Positions 8,530-18,393 of a DNA stretch of 64,000 nucleotides are shown here, piece by piece. The stretch is from NCBI GenBank assembly GCA_949283125.1, contig CASDRK010000002.1, positions 124,001 through 188,000 on the forward strand. The letters run 5' to 3'. Source of the DNA: an uncultured Clostridia bacterium. Lineage in GTDB: Bacteria; Bacillota; Clostridia; Christensenellales; Borkfalkiaceae. The notes under the pieces were generated by a model. That model ran no database searches and had not been told where the DNA came from. It saw only the letters and a program-made list of their open reading frames with translations. Made by a program: the position numbers and the translations under genes. Positions within the stretch are counted from its first letter, which is position 1; each line of letters begins with the position of its first letter.

Positions 8530-9339
8530 TCAGTTTTCGGCCGTAAGATCGGACCAATAATACTGCGACAGCGCATTTTTAAGGTCTATGTCGCTGGCGT
8601 AGCGTTTGCGCACTTCGCCGTTCTTGACTATGGAGATTATACCCGTCTCCTCGGAGACGACTATCGCCGTGACGGAAGCCACCGACGTCACACCGAGCGC
8701 CGCGCGGTGACGCGAACCGAGTTCCTGGGGAAGGCTGTCGTTCTGGATTATCGGCAGAAAACAGCCTGCGGCGTGTATCTTGTCGCCTTCAATTATCATC
8801 GCGCCGTCGTGCAGGGGCGCTTTGGGATAGAAGACGGCCTCTATCATGGGCGCGGTGATATCGGCGTTGACCACGGTGCCGGAAGAAATTATCCCTTCGG
8901 GCAGGTTTTCGTTGGAGAGAACTATGAGCGCGCCTGTGTTGGTTTTGGACATATCCTGAACGGCGCGGATGGTCTCCTGAATTATCTTTTCGATGTGCCC
9001 CACGGTCATATCGGAGCGGGCGACGTGTCTGCGCGCGCCCGAATCGAGCATGCCGCGCTTGATTTCGACGTTGAACATGGTTACGACGACTATGACCGAG
9101 ATGAAGATGAGTATGAGCAGCGTCTGCGAGCTGATGTTGTCGGAGAACGAACAGGCCACGCCGAACACGACGACGGCAAGGCACAAAATGACGATGAACT
9201 TGCCGCCCTTGTTCTCCTTGAGTATTTTGAACACGAGATAAAACAGCACGGCAAACGCGACGAACTGAACGGCGTAAGTCCAATCCATACCTTCCCACAT
9301 ATACTGCAACTTTCTGCCGATGGCCTGCCATGAATTCAT
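8530..9339 (-). CDS. cdaA: diadenylate cyclase CdaA
   Basis: Makes the second messenger c-di-AMP from two ATP at the cytoplasmic membrane. 269 residues: three N-terminal transmembrane segments (to about residue 85), then the DAC (DisA_N) domain with the catalytic DGA motif in APLHDGAMII near 178-187 and RHRAALG near 211-217. In Firmicutes c-di-AMP controls potassium uptake and envelope homeostasis; KtrAB lies elsewhere in this window. A TTTATT-17-TATAAT promoter candidate is at 9381-9409. The gene starts a run of four minus-strand genes. Confidence 0.95.
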   Translation of the reverse strand: MNSWQAIGRKLQYMWEGMDWTYAVQFVAFAVLFYLVFKILKENKGGKFIVILCLAVVVFGVACSFSDNISSQTLLILIFISVIVVVTMFNVEIKRGMLDSGARRHVARSDMTVGHIEKIIQETIRAVQDMSKTNTGALIVLSNENLPEGIISSGTVVNADITAPMIEAVFYPKAPLHDGAMIIEGDKIHAAGCFLPIIQNDSLPQELGSRHRAALGVTSVASVTAIVVSEETGIISIVKNGEVRKRYASDIDLKNALSQYYWSDLTAEN

Positions 9340-9453
9340 AATCGGACTCCGAAGACTAAACTTTGAGTGATATTAATTGTATTATATAATTTCCGCGCAT
9401 AAAAATAAAGCGTTTTGCCGCAATTATTTTGCGCGATAAATGTAAATTTTAAT

Positions 9454-10425
9454 TTAACCGAACAGCACTTCGGCCAGCGCGCAGTAAAACGCGCCGTCGG
9501 GCGACAGCCTGCCCGAGCGCATGCGCGCCGAAAAATCGTAGAGCGCGGACGTATATGCAAGCAGCTTTTCCCTGCCGAACGCACGCGCCCTGCCGGCGCT
9601 TTTGCGAACGGCGAATTCCGGCATGCCCAGCCGCGACGACAGCGTCTTTGCATCCTCGCCCGAAGAGAGTATCACGAGCAGATTTTTAAAATATCTGTGC
9701 AGCGCGGACACAAGCGAAGTGCGGTCGGAACTGCGGGCGGAGAGCTCGCCGCAGATGGTGCAGAAGCGCGAATAGTTTTTGCAGGCTATTGCGTCGGTGA
9801 GCTCGTATATCCGGTAGTCGGAATCCTTGTACACGAGGGCGTCCACGTCGGCGACGGTTATGGCGGGCTTGCCGTATTCTATTATCTTCTGCACTTCGCC
9901 CTCCACCCTCGCCATATTGCACAGGCAATATGCGGCGATGTTTGCGCATGCCTGCGCGTCGGCGGATATGCCCGCGCGCCGCAGGGTGGCATACGCCCAG
10001 CGCGCCACAGTCTCCTCGTCCGCGCGCGAACAATCGACGTACGTTATGCACTTTTTGCTCCTGAGCCGCGCGCCCTTGCCCGCACCCTGATTGACTATCA
10101 CGAGAATGGTGGTAGGCGGGCAGTTTTCAAAGGCCATTTTAAGATACTTTTCGTAGTCCGCCTCCGAAGGATAGAATTCCCCCACCCTTATCATGCGCTT
10201 TTCGGCCATGAAAGGATACGCCGACATTGCGGAAGTGAGATCGGAAAGAGCCCTGCCCTTCAGGAGAGAGCCTTCGAACGAGGAAAAGTTGAGCTCGGGC
10301 ATGCTCAAAAAGGCGCGCCTGACCTGCTCTTCGCCGTGCGTGCGGAAATAGGCGTCCTCGCCTTCAAACAGATATATGCGGCGGTCGCCTTCGGCTATGT
10401 CCTTTTTAAGCTCGGTATACTTCAT
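9454..10425 (-). CDS. holA: DNA polymerase III delta subunit
   Basis: Clamp-loader delta subunit that opens the beta sliding clamp. 323 residues with the characteristic opening (KKDIAEGDRRIYLFEGEDAYF, where the usual Walker-like site is absent) and the FFSS-like NFSSFEG region near 47-53. Helical lid and collar domains make up the rest. It starts seven bases after comEC, a conserved neighbour in Firmicutes. Confidence 0.92.
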   Translation of the reverse strand: MKYTELKKDIAEGDRRIYLFEGEDAYFRTHGEEQVRRAFLSMPELNFSSFEGSLLKGRALSDLTSAMSAYPFMAEKRMIRVGEFYPSEADYEKYLKMAFENCPPTTILVIVNQGAGKGARLRSKKCITYVDCSRADEETVARWAYATLRRAGISADAQACANIAAYCLCNMARVEGEVQKIIEYGKPAITVADVDALVYKDSDYRIYELTDAIACKNYSRFCTICGELSARSSDRTSLVSALHRYFKNLLVILSSGEDAKTLSSRLGMPEFAVRKSAGRARAFGREKLLAYTSALYDFSARMRSGRLSPDGAFYCALAEVLFG

Positions 10426-10432
10426 CTCATCC

Positions 10433-12532
10433 TCACTTTGCGGGCACCGGTCCCTTCAGTTCAAGTTTACCACTTTCGGCAACAAATTGCAAGCATCCCT
10501 GCCTGTAAAGGTCGAAATCCCCCGCACCTCCGTCGAATCTGACAACAATAGGAGCGGAGCAGGCGGCGCTGTCGGACGCGACGAACGCCAGCGAAGCGTC
10601 GCCCGCATCCGCGCGCTCCCCTGCGGCGAAACAAAACCGCGCGCCGCAGACGGTGACGGACAGGGTATATCCGTCGGTGAATTCGTAATATGCGCCGTGC
10701 AATTCAAAATCCCGAAGATAGAAAGCGACCGCGCCGTCTATGCCCGAAGCCAGAGAGTGGGGCGACATCCAAACCCGTTCCGCCTCGACTCCGCAGGAGT
10801 AATAGTAGGACGCGCACTCGTCGCCGCCGACTATTATCACGTCGTCCACTCCGCCCGGGGCGTATTCGTTGACGAACGAGGAGACCGCGCCCGGGTAGGT
10901 ATCGCAGGCGAGAATGAGCGCCGAGCCGGAGCCGGAACGGACGAGCGCCATGCCGCCCGAATATGCCGAGCGCGCGATTATGCGGGCGGAACCTTCGGGC
11001 ACGTGATTTTGCAGAAAGCAGCCGAGAGCAAAACAGACGGCGCACACACCGCACGCCGCCGCGCGGAAGGAGCGGGAAAAATTGAATTTATCGGAGAGCG
11101 CGGCAATGCACGCGAACACGACGACCGCCAGCCACCAGCCCCCGCCGCCCGATATGAGCGAATCTTCAAACCCGAAGTGCACGAAAAAATTTATCACGGA
11201 CTGCAGCGGCAGAGCGGCAAACGCGAGAACCGGCGCGGCGAACGGCAGAACGAGACATGCGACGACGCATGCGAACATGAGCACGTATAAAAACGTCATT
11301 ACCGGCAGGACCACTATGTTGAGTATGAGCCCCGCGCCCGATATATAGCCGAAGACGAGCAGCAACGCGGGCAGGGTCGCCGCCTGCGACGCGACGCTCA
11401 TGGAGACGTTGCTTTTAAGCCATGAGGGCAGCCTGCGCATGAGGTGCGAGAGACCGGGGCCCAAAAAGACGATGCCCAGCATTGCGCAGACCGACAGCAC
11501 GAACCCGACGTCGAACAGGTTTACGGGGTTTGCAAGCAGAATGACGATGACGGAGACGGACAGGGAATTGAGCCCGTCGTATTTGCCGTGCGCGATGGAA
11601 GCGAGCGCGCCCACGGCGCACATTACGGCGGCCCTGACCGCCGAGAGGGCAAACCCGCAGACGCCCGTGTAAAAGAACACCAACGCGAGCCCCGACGCCG
11701 CGGCGACCCACCTGTTGACGCTGCATTTTCTGAGCACGGCGGACAGCGAAACGTAGAGCACCGTGATGTTCAGTCCGGAAACCGCGAATATGTGCGAGAC
11801 GCCGCCGAAGCGGAAGCTGTCGAGGGCGGAGTCGGATATATCGCGCGTGCTGCCCGTTATCATCGCGTACGCGACGGCGGCGGTTTCGTAGTCCAGATTA
11901 TCGAAAAGGACATCATATATGGCCGAACGAACGGCGCCGAAGAGAGAAAAGCCGTAGCTGTAATGCACCTGCCCGTAAGTTTCGGCGAAGTAGCGCACGC
12001 CGTCGGCCACGCGATAATCGAGCGCACCGTAGGCAAACATGTCGTAGTGCCCGACGAGCCCGAACATCTCCACACGGTAGCCGGGCTTAACCGCACCGCC
12101 CGCTTCCTCGCCGAGGTATGCGAGCACTTTGCCCGTGAGCGCCGTGCCGTCCGCGGTAACGGAAGACAGCACGAGACAGCGCCTGCCGGACGCGGTGAGC
12201 CTGACCTCCTCCACCCTGCCCGCCAGCCTTGCAACACCGTCGGAAACTTCGGGCGGGGCGCCGAGGACGTTGATCGCGACAGCGGCGCACGCGACGCCGA
12301 CGAAGAAGACCGCTATGAGCGCGGCGCACCAGACGACGGCGCGGGCGGTGCGCGCAAACAGGGCAAAGGCAATAAAAATCACGGCCGCGACGGGCACGAC
12401 CGCGATCAGCCAGAACAGATCCGCGCCGTAAAGGGCAAGCAAAAAGGCCGCGCCTATACCGCCGGCCAGCGAGAGCGCGGCGGCGAAGGGCGGCCTGAAA
12501 TTGAATACGGCGGCGCGGGCGACCCTCTTCAT
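10433..12532 (-). CDS. comEC: ComEC/Rec2 competence channel protein
   Basis: 699 residues. An N-terminal membrane region with an OB-like DUF4131 segment (about residues 25-180) precedes the polytopic Competence domain, recognised by VSHIFAVSGLNITVLY near 229-244 and many hydrophobic helices to about 480. ComEC forms the inner-membrane pore for single-stranded DNA uptake. The C-terminal 200 residues keep beta-lactamase-like spacing, but I see no HxHxDH metal site, so the nuclease-like domain is degenerate. The gene starts three bases after the large helicase gene and runs into holA. Confidence 0.9.
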   Translation of the reverse strand: MKRVARAAVFNFRPPFAAALSLAGGIGAAFLLALYGADLFWLIAVVPVAAVIFIAFALFARTARAVVWCAALIAVFFVGVACAAVAINVLGAPPEVSDGVARLAGRVEEVRLTASGRRCLVLSSVTADGTALTGKVLAYLGEEAGGAVKPGYRVEMFGLVGHYDMFAYGALDYRVADGVRYFAETYGQVHYSYGFSLFGAVRSAIYDVLFDNLDYETAAVAYAMITGSTRDISDSALDSFRFGGVSHIFAVSGLNITVLYVSLSAVLRKCSVNRWVAAASGLALVFFYTGVCGFALSAVRAAVMCAVGALASIAHGKYDGLNSLSVSVIVILLANPVNLFDVGFVLSVCAMLGIVFLGPGLSHLMRRLPSWLKSNVSMSVASQAATLPALLLVFGYISGAGLILNIVVLPVMTFLYVLMFACVVACLVLPFAAPVLAFAALPLQSVINFFVHFGFEDSLISGGGGWWLAVVVFACIAALSDKFNFSRSFRAAACGVCAVCFALGCFLQNHVPEGSARIIARSAYSGGMALVRSGSGSALILACDTYPGAVSSFVNEYAPGGVDDVIIVGGDECASYYYSCGVEAERVWMSPHSLASGIDGAVAFYLRDFELHGAYYEFTDGYTLSVTVCGARFCFAAGERADAGDASLAFVASDSAACSAPIVVRFDGGAGDFDLYRQGCLQFVAESGKLELKGPVPAK

Positions 12533-12535
12533 GGG

Positions 12536-15500
12536 TCAGCTCAAAGATATCCTGTCGGAGATGCTGCGTATGAACAGACCGCAGCGCACTCCTTCGTCAA
12601 TGCATGCGTTGACGAAGGCCGTCATCCTGTCGGACATCCTGGGCACTCCCAGCCCCTTTGCGACGGCGACGACGAGCTCGTCGGCGTACATGCTGACCTT
12701 GTCGATAAGCAGGGCCTTGATGAGCGAAATGACGTCGAAGGGGGTGTAGTCGGTATCCGACGTGCGCACCTGAGTTCCGTTTTCCACGCGGTAGCGGTCG
12801 TAACCCACGCACTTGTCGGTTTTGTAATAGTACGTGTTGCCCGCCGCCGACACGCTCTTGAACGAGCACGCCGAAACGAGCGAGGCTATCTTTCCTTCGA
12901 GTTTGGAGCCGTACTTCGTTATGCCGAAAAGCGAGAGCACGCGCTTTGCGAGGAACTGCGCGGATATGGGTTCTTCCGCCGCGAGCACGGCGCGGATCAC
13001 CTTGATTATCTCGCCGTCGTGCTCGCCGCTCAGCACGGCCGCGGGTTCGAGCTGTCTCTCCTCCGCTTTTGCAAAGCGATAGGGCTTTTTATACGTGTTG
13101 CCCGCCGCCTTGACGGTGGAAGTCAGCTTGTCGAGGTATTCCTTTATCTTTTTTATTTCGCGCTTGGGATTGTTGAAGAAATTTATGGAGTACAGCCTGA
13201 GCACGTTCCAGTTGTTGCGCTTGAGGGTCTGCACCTGCATCACAGAGCGGTCCTTGACGGAAAAATCGGTGGTGCCGTCGCACAGTATGGCCAGAATGAA
13301 GTTGTGCTTGTTTTTGGGGTCGACGACGGCGACGTCGATCCTGAAGTCGGACACGCCCACGTCGGTGCGGCACTCGTAGCCGTACGGCGCGAGCTCGGCG
13401 GCAACGTAGCGGCCTATGCCCGACCTGTTCACCCTGACCTCGTCCGAAGGCTGCGCCAGCGTGGTGCGGCCCTTTTCGGCAAATTCAAGGAAGGCCTTCA
13501 GCCCGGCGACCCCGCGCGAAGTGGTGCGCGAGAGGTCTATCATGGAATAGCGCATGGACGAGAAAATTATCATCTTCTCCCTTGCGCGCGACACGGCGAC
13601 GTTGAGACGGCGCCAGCCGCCGAGCTGGTTGAGGGGGCCGAAATTCAGCGATATCCTGCCGGCCGCGTCCGGGCCGTAGCATACGGAAAAGAGGATAACG
13701 TCCCTTTCGTCGCCCTGAACGTTTTCAAGATTTTTGATGAACAGCGGCTCTTCGCGCTCGTAGGCGGCCTCCTCCAGCCCCATGGCCGTTATGCGCCTTG
13801 ACAGCAGTTTTTCGATGTACACCTGCTGGGGCGTGGAGAACGTGACGACGCCCATGGACGAACGGCGCAGCGCGGGGTCTTTCAGCCTGGCTATCACCGC
13901 GTTTACCAGTTCTTCCGCCTCCTGCCTGTTCACCTTTGTCGCGCCGCGCTCGTACACGCCGCCTTCCACAAAGTGCAGCTTTACGCGGCTGTCCATCGCG
14001 TCCGGCGAAGGGAACGTGCAAAGGCGCGAGGAATAGTACATTATGTTGGAGAAGGCGATGAGACTTTCGTGCTTGGAGCGATAGTGCCAGTTGAGGTGCT
14101 TTTCGGGGATGCCGAGGGCCAGACAGTCGTCGAGAACGGATTCGAGGTCCTCGGCTTCGAGGTTGTCCTCGTCCGTGTCCATGTTGACGAAAAACGACGT
14201 GGGCGGCATCTGCTTGGGGTCGCCGACTATGACGGCGCTTTTCGCCCTTGCGAGCGAGGGCACGGCCTCGCACGTGGGCATCTGGGACGCTTCGTCGAAG
14301 ATGACGATGTCGAACAGCCCGGGGTCGGCGGGCAGGTACTGCGAAACGGTTGAAGGGCTCATCAGAAGGCAGGGCGCGACCGCCTTTAACAGTTCGGGGA
14401 AGTCCGTGAACAGTCCGCGCAGGTTGAATCCGCGCAGGTTGCCCTTTATCTGACGGTTGAAGGCCATGAGTTCGAGCGCGAGCGGGCCTTCGGTTTCGGA
14501 CGAAGGCAGGCGGGAAACGAGGTCGTGCCTTATGCGCGCGCGGGTGAGAAGGGCGAATTCGTCCAGCACCTGCGAAAAGGCGCGGGCGGTTTCGTCCAGA
14601 AGCGCCGCGGAGAAGGACGAAAGGTTTTCGTCCGCGGGTATGTTGGTCTGAATGAAGTTGCGGTATACGTTTTTGCGGAATGCGGAAAGAATTTTTTCGC
14701 CGCTGATCTGCCCCGACTCCATGGCGTCGGTTATGAACGTGAGGCCGCTGTCGTTGAGCTTTTTGGCCGTGGCCTTGTACATGCACCATGCCGGAAGCAT
14801 GTCGATATTGTCGATGAGGGCCGAGCACTTGGCGCTGTAATAATCGAACACGTCGTCCTCGCCGACGGAGCCGGCATCGCACTTTATTACGCCGTTGAAG
14901 TGTTCGCACGCCCCGACGAAGGCCGACGCGGCGGCTATGAACCCGTTGAGCAGCGGCTTTAAATAGCCGTCCGCCGCGCGGGCGCACACGCTGTTGAACG
15001 CGTCGCCGTTATAGTCCATGAACACGCTCGCGCAGCAGGCGTGCAGCGAATATATGGGGCGCATGTAGTCCTCGCGGCGCTTGTCGTTGATGGCGCCGCC
15101 CAGCCCGACGAAGGCCGACGAAAGATCGGTGAAGCCGAGTATCTTGTTTTTTGCCTGCTCTATTTCGTAAGCGCGCTTTATCCACTCCAGCTCCTCGCTT
15201 TCGGCCATAGGCGTGCGGGCGCAGCGGTTGATGCGCTTTATCACGGCGAGCAGCGTGCGCGACGAGCGGTAATTTTCGCCCCAGTTTTCTATTTCGCTCT
15301 CTATGTCGTCTGCAAGCCTGCCGAGATCGGGCAGCGATTTGAAGCGAGTGAACCAGTTGCGCACCTCGGCGTCGTAGCGTATGTTTGCGTTGTAGAACAC
15401 ATAGAAGTCGCTCTCGTCGCAGCTGAAGAAGTTTTTGAGCCTGTCCTCCCTCAGGACGGTGCATATCTCAACAAGGTTTTCCAGCTTTTTGCAGGTGAAG

Positions 15501-18169
15501 GCGGAGATCTTCTGATTGAAAGTGTCGAGGAACAGTCCCAGATAGTTTTTGAGGTGGCGGAGCTCCGCAAGCACCACTTCGGCCGCGCACAGCACGGACG
15601 CCTGCACCTTTTCGTCGCAGACGGACAGATTGACCCCCGCAAACGGCGAGCGGTAGACGCCGCCGCATTCCTTGGCGGCGGCCTGCGCCGTGAGCAGCAT
15701 GTTTTCGCACTCGGCCAGCTTTTTGGCCGTGAGCCCGTCGTAGAACGTGGATTCTATGTTTACGAGCTCTGGCGCGTTTTTGTTCTGAAGATAATAAATT
15801 ATGCCCTCGTACACCGAGCAGCCGAGACGGCGTTTTTTGTGCAGAGCGGCGAGCGGAGCGCGGAGCTTGTCCCTGTCCTCGGCTATCTTCTGCGCGTCGG
15901 CTTCAAACCTTTCGTCGCCAAAATAGTCGTCCTTGAGCGCCAGAGTGGACTCTATGGAGCGCACTATCTCGCTCTTTTGCGCGGATTTGCCGGAGTGCAG
16001 CTCCAGACAGAATTCGCCTATGCCTATTTCGTCGAGACGCTTTTTGACCACCTGAAGCGCGGCCTGCTTTTCGGCCACGAACAGCACCCGCCTGCCGGAG
16101 TGCACGGCGTTGGCTATCATGTTGGTTATGGTCTGGCTCTTGCCCGTGCCGGGCGGGCCGTGCAGAACGAACGTGGTGCCCTTGGCCGATTCGGATATGG
16201 CGGCATACTGCGAAGAATCGCAGGGCAGCGGAGTCAGGATGTCCTTGGGGTCGCTGTCGTCTTCGCTGACGCCGGCAAGTCTGTTTTCGCCCAGCTTGTT
16301 GGAATTGGAGAGCAGGCTGGCTATGAGCGCGTTGTTTTTGTAGACGGGCATATTCGCGCGCACGTCCGCCCACATGGCATAGCGGGCAAAAGTAAATTGG
16401 GCTATATATATGTCGTCGTGAACCAACCAGCCCTTCATGTTGGCGGTCTTGGCGCGGACGACGGCGAGAATTTCGGAAGGGGTGAGAGAAGCGCCCTCGA
16501 TGCCGCGGACGTCGATGCCGAACTCCACCTTCAAAAATTCCAGAAGGGTGGTGTTCACCTGAAATTCGTCCGACAGCCCCAGCTCGATGCCCTGCGTTTT
16601 GGTCTTTTTCATGGTGACGGGCATGAGCACGAGCGGAGCGTACTTGAACTCCTTTTCGTCCGCCGTCTTCCATTTGAGAAATCCCACGGCCATGAACAGC
16701 GTGTTGGCGCCCACCTCTTCCTGCGTGGAGCGCGCCCTGCGTATGAGCGTGGTGGCCGATTCGAGCAGGGAATCGGTGCGCGAATATGCGCGGACTATGC
16801 CCTGTCCGAGTTCGATGTCTATGAGCTCCGACAGCGTTTTCAGCTTTTGTCCGCCGCCGAAGTAAAGCGCGCCTTCGACGGGGTTGGCGTTGGCGTGTAT
16901 GGTGAGTTTTTCGCGCTCGCCGATCTTTTCGAGAAAGGCCGCGGCGTCGTAAGTGAGCAGATGTATTGCGTCGCGGCGGAACCTGAACGCCAGAAGGTTG
17001 TTCCTGAGCGAAAGATCCAGAAGGCGCCTTTCCCAGTTTTTGTCCTTGGAGGCCGCGCGGCCGAGATCGAGCTTGTCGGCGTCGATTATGTCCTTGGGAC
17101 GGGCCTCATAGGAAAACTGCTTGTCGCCGAGTATCTCGTAAGAAGATCCGCTCTTCACCTTTATGGGCATGGGGAACACGCCGCCTATGCGGCAGCGCTT
17201 CACGTCGAGACAGACTTCAAACCTGTGCGCGGCGAGGGCGGCGGAAAAATGCGCGGCCGACGTGGTATAGCTGGCGTTTTTGTGCGCGAACAGGTCGTCC
17301 GCGTCGACGACGGCAAGGTTGTTGACGCCGTCGGCGATATACCGTTCGACGACTGACATGTCGTCCTGCTGCGTGGTGGTAAAGCAGCTTTCGTACAGCC
17401 ATACGCCCACGCCTATCTTGTTTTTGCCGAGCACTATTACGGGATTAAGCTTGGCCGCTTCCAGACACGACGCGGCAAAGCACGCCATTCCGGCAGGAGT
17501 TGCCGAACGTTCCCCCACTATCTCCGCCACGTTTCCGACGGACGAAGGAAGAGAGAGGTCGGAATCCTCGCCCCGCTCTATGTTCAGATTGCGTATAGCC
17601 GAAAAAATTGCGGCGAAGGCGCCGCGGACGGCGTTTTTGTCGTTGCCGGCATAGCCCGACCACTCCTGCGAAAAGCCCCACGTTTTAAGCTGGAGACCGG
17701 CTTCGGCCAGCACCTTCTGACAGTCGGAAAGTTTGGGGCGGACATGGGCGGACAGCATCTCCACGCTGCCCGAAAGCCCGCTCCACATGTCCATCGGCAG
17801 GGCGCAGACGTCGGCCGCGAGCGAGCAGATATCCTTTTTCCCGCAGGAGACCTTTACGAACACCTTGCACGTCTGCGTCTCGCAAAGGTCGGCGAGAAAT
17901 TTGGGGTTAAGCAGCGACGGCGACTTTACCTCCGTGCTGCTCTGCGCGGGAATGAGGGGCAGACAGATGTTTGCGGGCATGACGAGCGGCCCGTCGCCCG
18001 AAAGGGCGATGACGACGTTTTCCACGTCCTCCTCCCCGTTGTTGTATACGCGCAGTGTGGTGAACAGCGGAATGCGGTTGAAGTATGTGGCGTACGAGAC
18101 GAAATTCAATAGTTCGCCGTCAAGTTCGATCAGGTCGAGTTGTGGTTTTTTCTTGTTGTTCGCTGCCAT
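12536..18169 (-). CDS. DUF4011 / superfamily 1 helicase / MTES_1575-type nuclease protein
   Basis: A 1877-residue multidomain protein. An N-terminal beta-rich region of about 330 residues leads into a DUF4011-like segment (ERRLLDLSLRNNLLAFR near 395). A split SF1 helicase core of AAA_11/AAA_12 type follows: Walker A HGPPGTGKSQT near 669-679, DEAD-box-like IFDEASQMPT near 1289, GDPKQMPPTSFF near 1315 and NVAVSRAREKM near 1530. A restriction-endonuclease-like fold follows near 1590-1650 (GYECRTDVGVSDFRIDVAVV then ILAILCDG), then a DUF3320-like tail. Such proteins are scattered in bacteria; proposed roles are DNA repair or phage defence, unproven. It leads the comEC-holA operon. Confidence 0.85.
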   Translation of the reverse strand: MAANNKKKPQLDLIELDGELLNFVSYATYFNRIPLFTTLRVYNNGEEDVENVVIALSGDGPLVMPANICLPLIPAQSSTEVKSPSLLNPKFLADLCETQTCKVFVKVSCGKKDICSLAADVCALPMDMWSGLSGSVEMLSAHVRPKLSDCQKVLAEAGLQLKTWGFSQEWSGYAGNDKNAVRGAFAAIFSAIRNLNIERGEDSDLSLPSSVGNVAEIVGERSATPAGMACFAASCLEAAKLNPVIVLGKNKIGVGVWLYESCFTTTQQDDMSVVERYIADGVNNLAVVDADDLFAHKNASYTTSAAHFSAALAAHRFEVCLDVKRCRIGGVFPMPIKVKSGSSYEILGDKQFSYEARPKDIIDADKLDLGRAASKDKNWERRLLDLSLRNNLLAFRFRRDAIHLLTYDAAAFLEKIGEREKLTIHANANPVEGALYFGGGQKLKTLSELIDIELGQGIVRAYSRTDSLLESATTLIRRARSTQEEVGANTLFMAVGFLKWKTADEKEFKYAPLVLMPVTMKKTKTQGIELGLSDEFQVNTTLLEFLKVEFGIDVRGIEGASLTPSEILAVVRAKTANMKGWLVHDDIYIAQFTFARYAMWADVRANMPVYKNNALIASLLSNSNKLGENRLAGVSEDDSDPKDILTPLPCDSSQYAAISESAKGTTFVLHGPPGTGKSQTITNMIANAVHSGRRVLFVAEKQAALQVVKKRLDEIGIGEFCLELHSGKSAQKSEIVRSIESTLALKDDYFGDERFEADAQKIAEDRDKLRAPLAALHKKRRLGCSVYEGIIYYLQNKNAPELVNIESTFYDGLTAKKLAECENMLLTAQAAAKECGGVYRSPFAGVNLSVCDEKVQASVLCAAEVVLAELRHLKNYLGLFLDTFNQKISAFTCKKLENLVEICTVLREDRLKNFFSCDESDFYVFYNANIRYDAEVRNWFTRFKSLPDLGRLADDIESEIENWGENYRSSRTLLAVIKRINRCARTPMAESEELEWIKRAYEIEQAKNKILGFTDLSSAFVGLGGAINDKRREDYMRPIYSLHACCASVFMDYNGDAFNSVCARAADGYLKPLLNGFIAAASAFVGACEHFNGVIKCDAGSVGEDDVFDYYSAKCSALIDNIDMLPAWCMYKATAKKLNDSGLTFITDAMESGQISGEKILSAFRKNVYRNFIQTNIPADENLSSFSAALLDETARAFSQVLDEFALLTRARIRHDLVSRLPSSETEGPLALELMAFNRQIKGNLRGFNLRGLFTDFPELLKAVAPCLLMSPSTVSQYLPADPGLFDIVIFDEASQMPTCEAVPSLARAKSAVIVGDPKQMPPTSFFVNMDTDEDNLEAEDLESVLDDCLALGIPEKHLNWHYRSKHESLIAFSNIMYYSSRLCTFPSPDAMDSRVKLHFVEGGVYERGATKVNRQEAEELVNAVIARLKDPALRRSSMGVVTFSTPQQVYIEKLLSRRITAMGLEEAAYEREEPLFIKNLENVQGDERDVILFSVCYGPDAAGRISLNFGPLNQLGGWRRLNVAVSRAREKMIIFSSMRYSMIDLSRTTSRGVAGLKAFLEFAEKGRTTLAQPSDEVRVNRSGIGRYVAAELAPYGYECRTDVGVSDFRIDVAVVDPKNKHNFILAILCDGTTDFSVKDRSVMQVQTLKRNNWNVLRLYSINFFNNPKREIKKIKEYLDKLTSTVKAAGNTYKKPYRFAKAEERQLEPAAVLSGEHDGEIIKVIRAVLAAEEPISAQFLAKRVLSLFGITKYGSKLEGKIASLVSACSFKSVSAAGNTYYYKTDKCVGYDRYRVENGTQVRTSDTDYTPFDVISLIKALLIDKVSMYADELVVAVAKGLGVPRMSDRMTAFVNACIDEGVRCGLFIRSISDRISLS

Positions 18170-18225
18170 TTTCCTGTTCCTTAAAAATTTCCAAAATATT
18201 CGTAAGTCGATCGGATTACTCTTTG

Positions 18226-18254
18226 ATTATACCACAAATCAAAACAATATTCAA
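18226..18254 (-). promoter_or_regulatory. sigma-A-type promoter of the helicase-comEC-holA operon
   Basis: TTGAAT (18254-18249) and TATAAT (18231-18226) on the minus strand are 17 bases apart. Transcription would start near 18219, about 50 bases before the ATG at 18169, which has AGGAA seven bases upstream. Confidence 0.7.
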
Positions 18255-18324
18255 CAGCTGAAAGCAAATTTTATCCCATAAAGTTCCGGCGGGCACGACG
18301 GGCGATCTCCTGCGGGACAAAAAC

Positions 18325-18358
18325 GTGCGCGCCGCGGGGACGTCCCCGCGGCGCGCAC
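18325..18358 (-). terminator. intrinsic terminator of the ABC exporter operon
   Basis: A perfect 34-base palindrome (arms 18325-18341 and 18342-18358) lies about 35 bases past the permease stop. It is followed on the minus strand by GTTTTTG. Confidence 0.82.
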
Positions 18359-18393
18359 GCGCACATATGCAGGCAGGCCGCCGCGCGGCACGC

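Noticed and set aside
11444-13801. A 785-codon open frame on the plus strand across comEC and the helicase gene
   Set aside because: It is antisense to two well-supported genes, has no ribosome binding site and its translation is arginine/histidine/glycine-rich noise typical of the complement of GC-rich genes.
15041-17356. A 771-codon plus-strand open frame inside the helicase gene
   Set aside because: Pure antisense shadow of motif-bearing coding sequence; no start signal and no family likeness.
12536-18169. Phage-defence island
   Set aside because: Only one gene of possible defence type is present, flanked by core genes comEC and holA; no integrase, restriction-modification gene or att-like repeat was seen.
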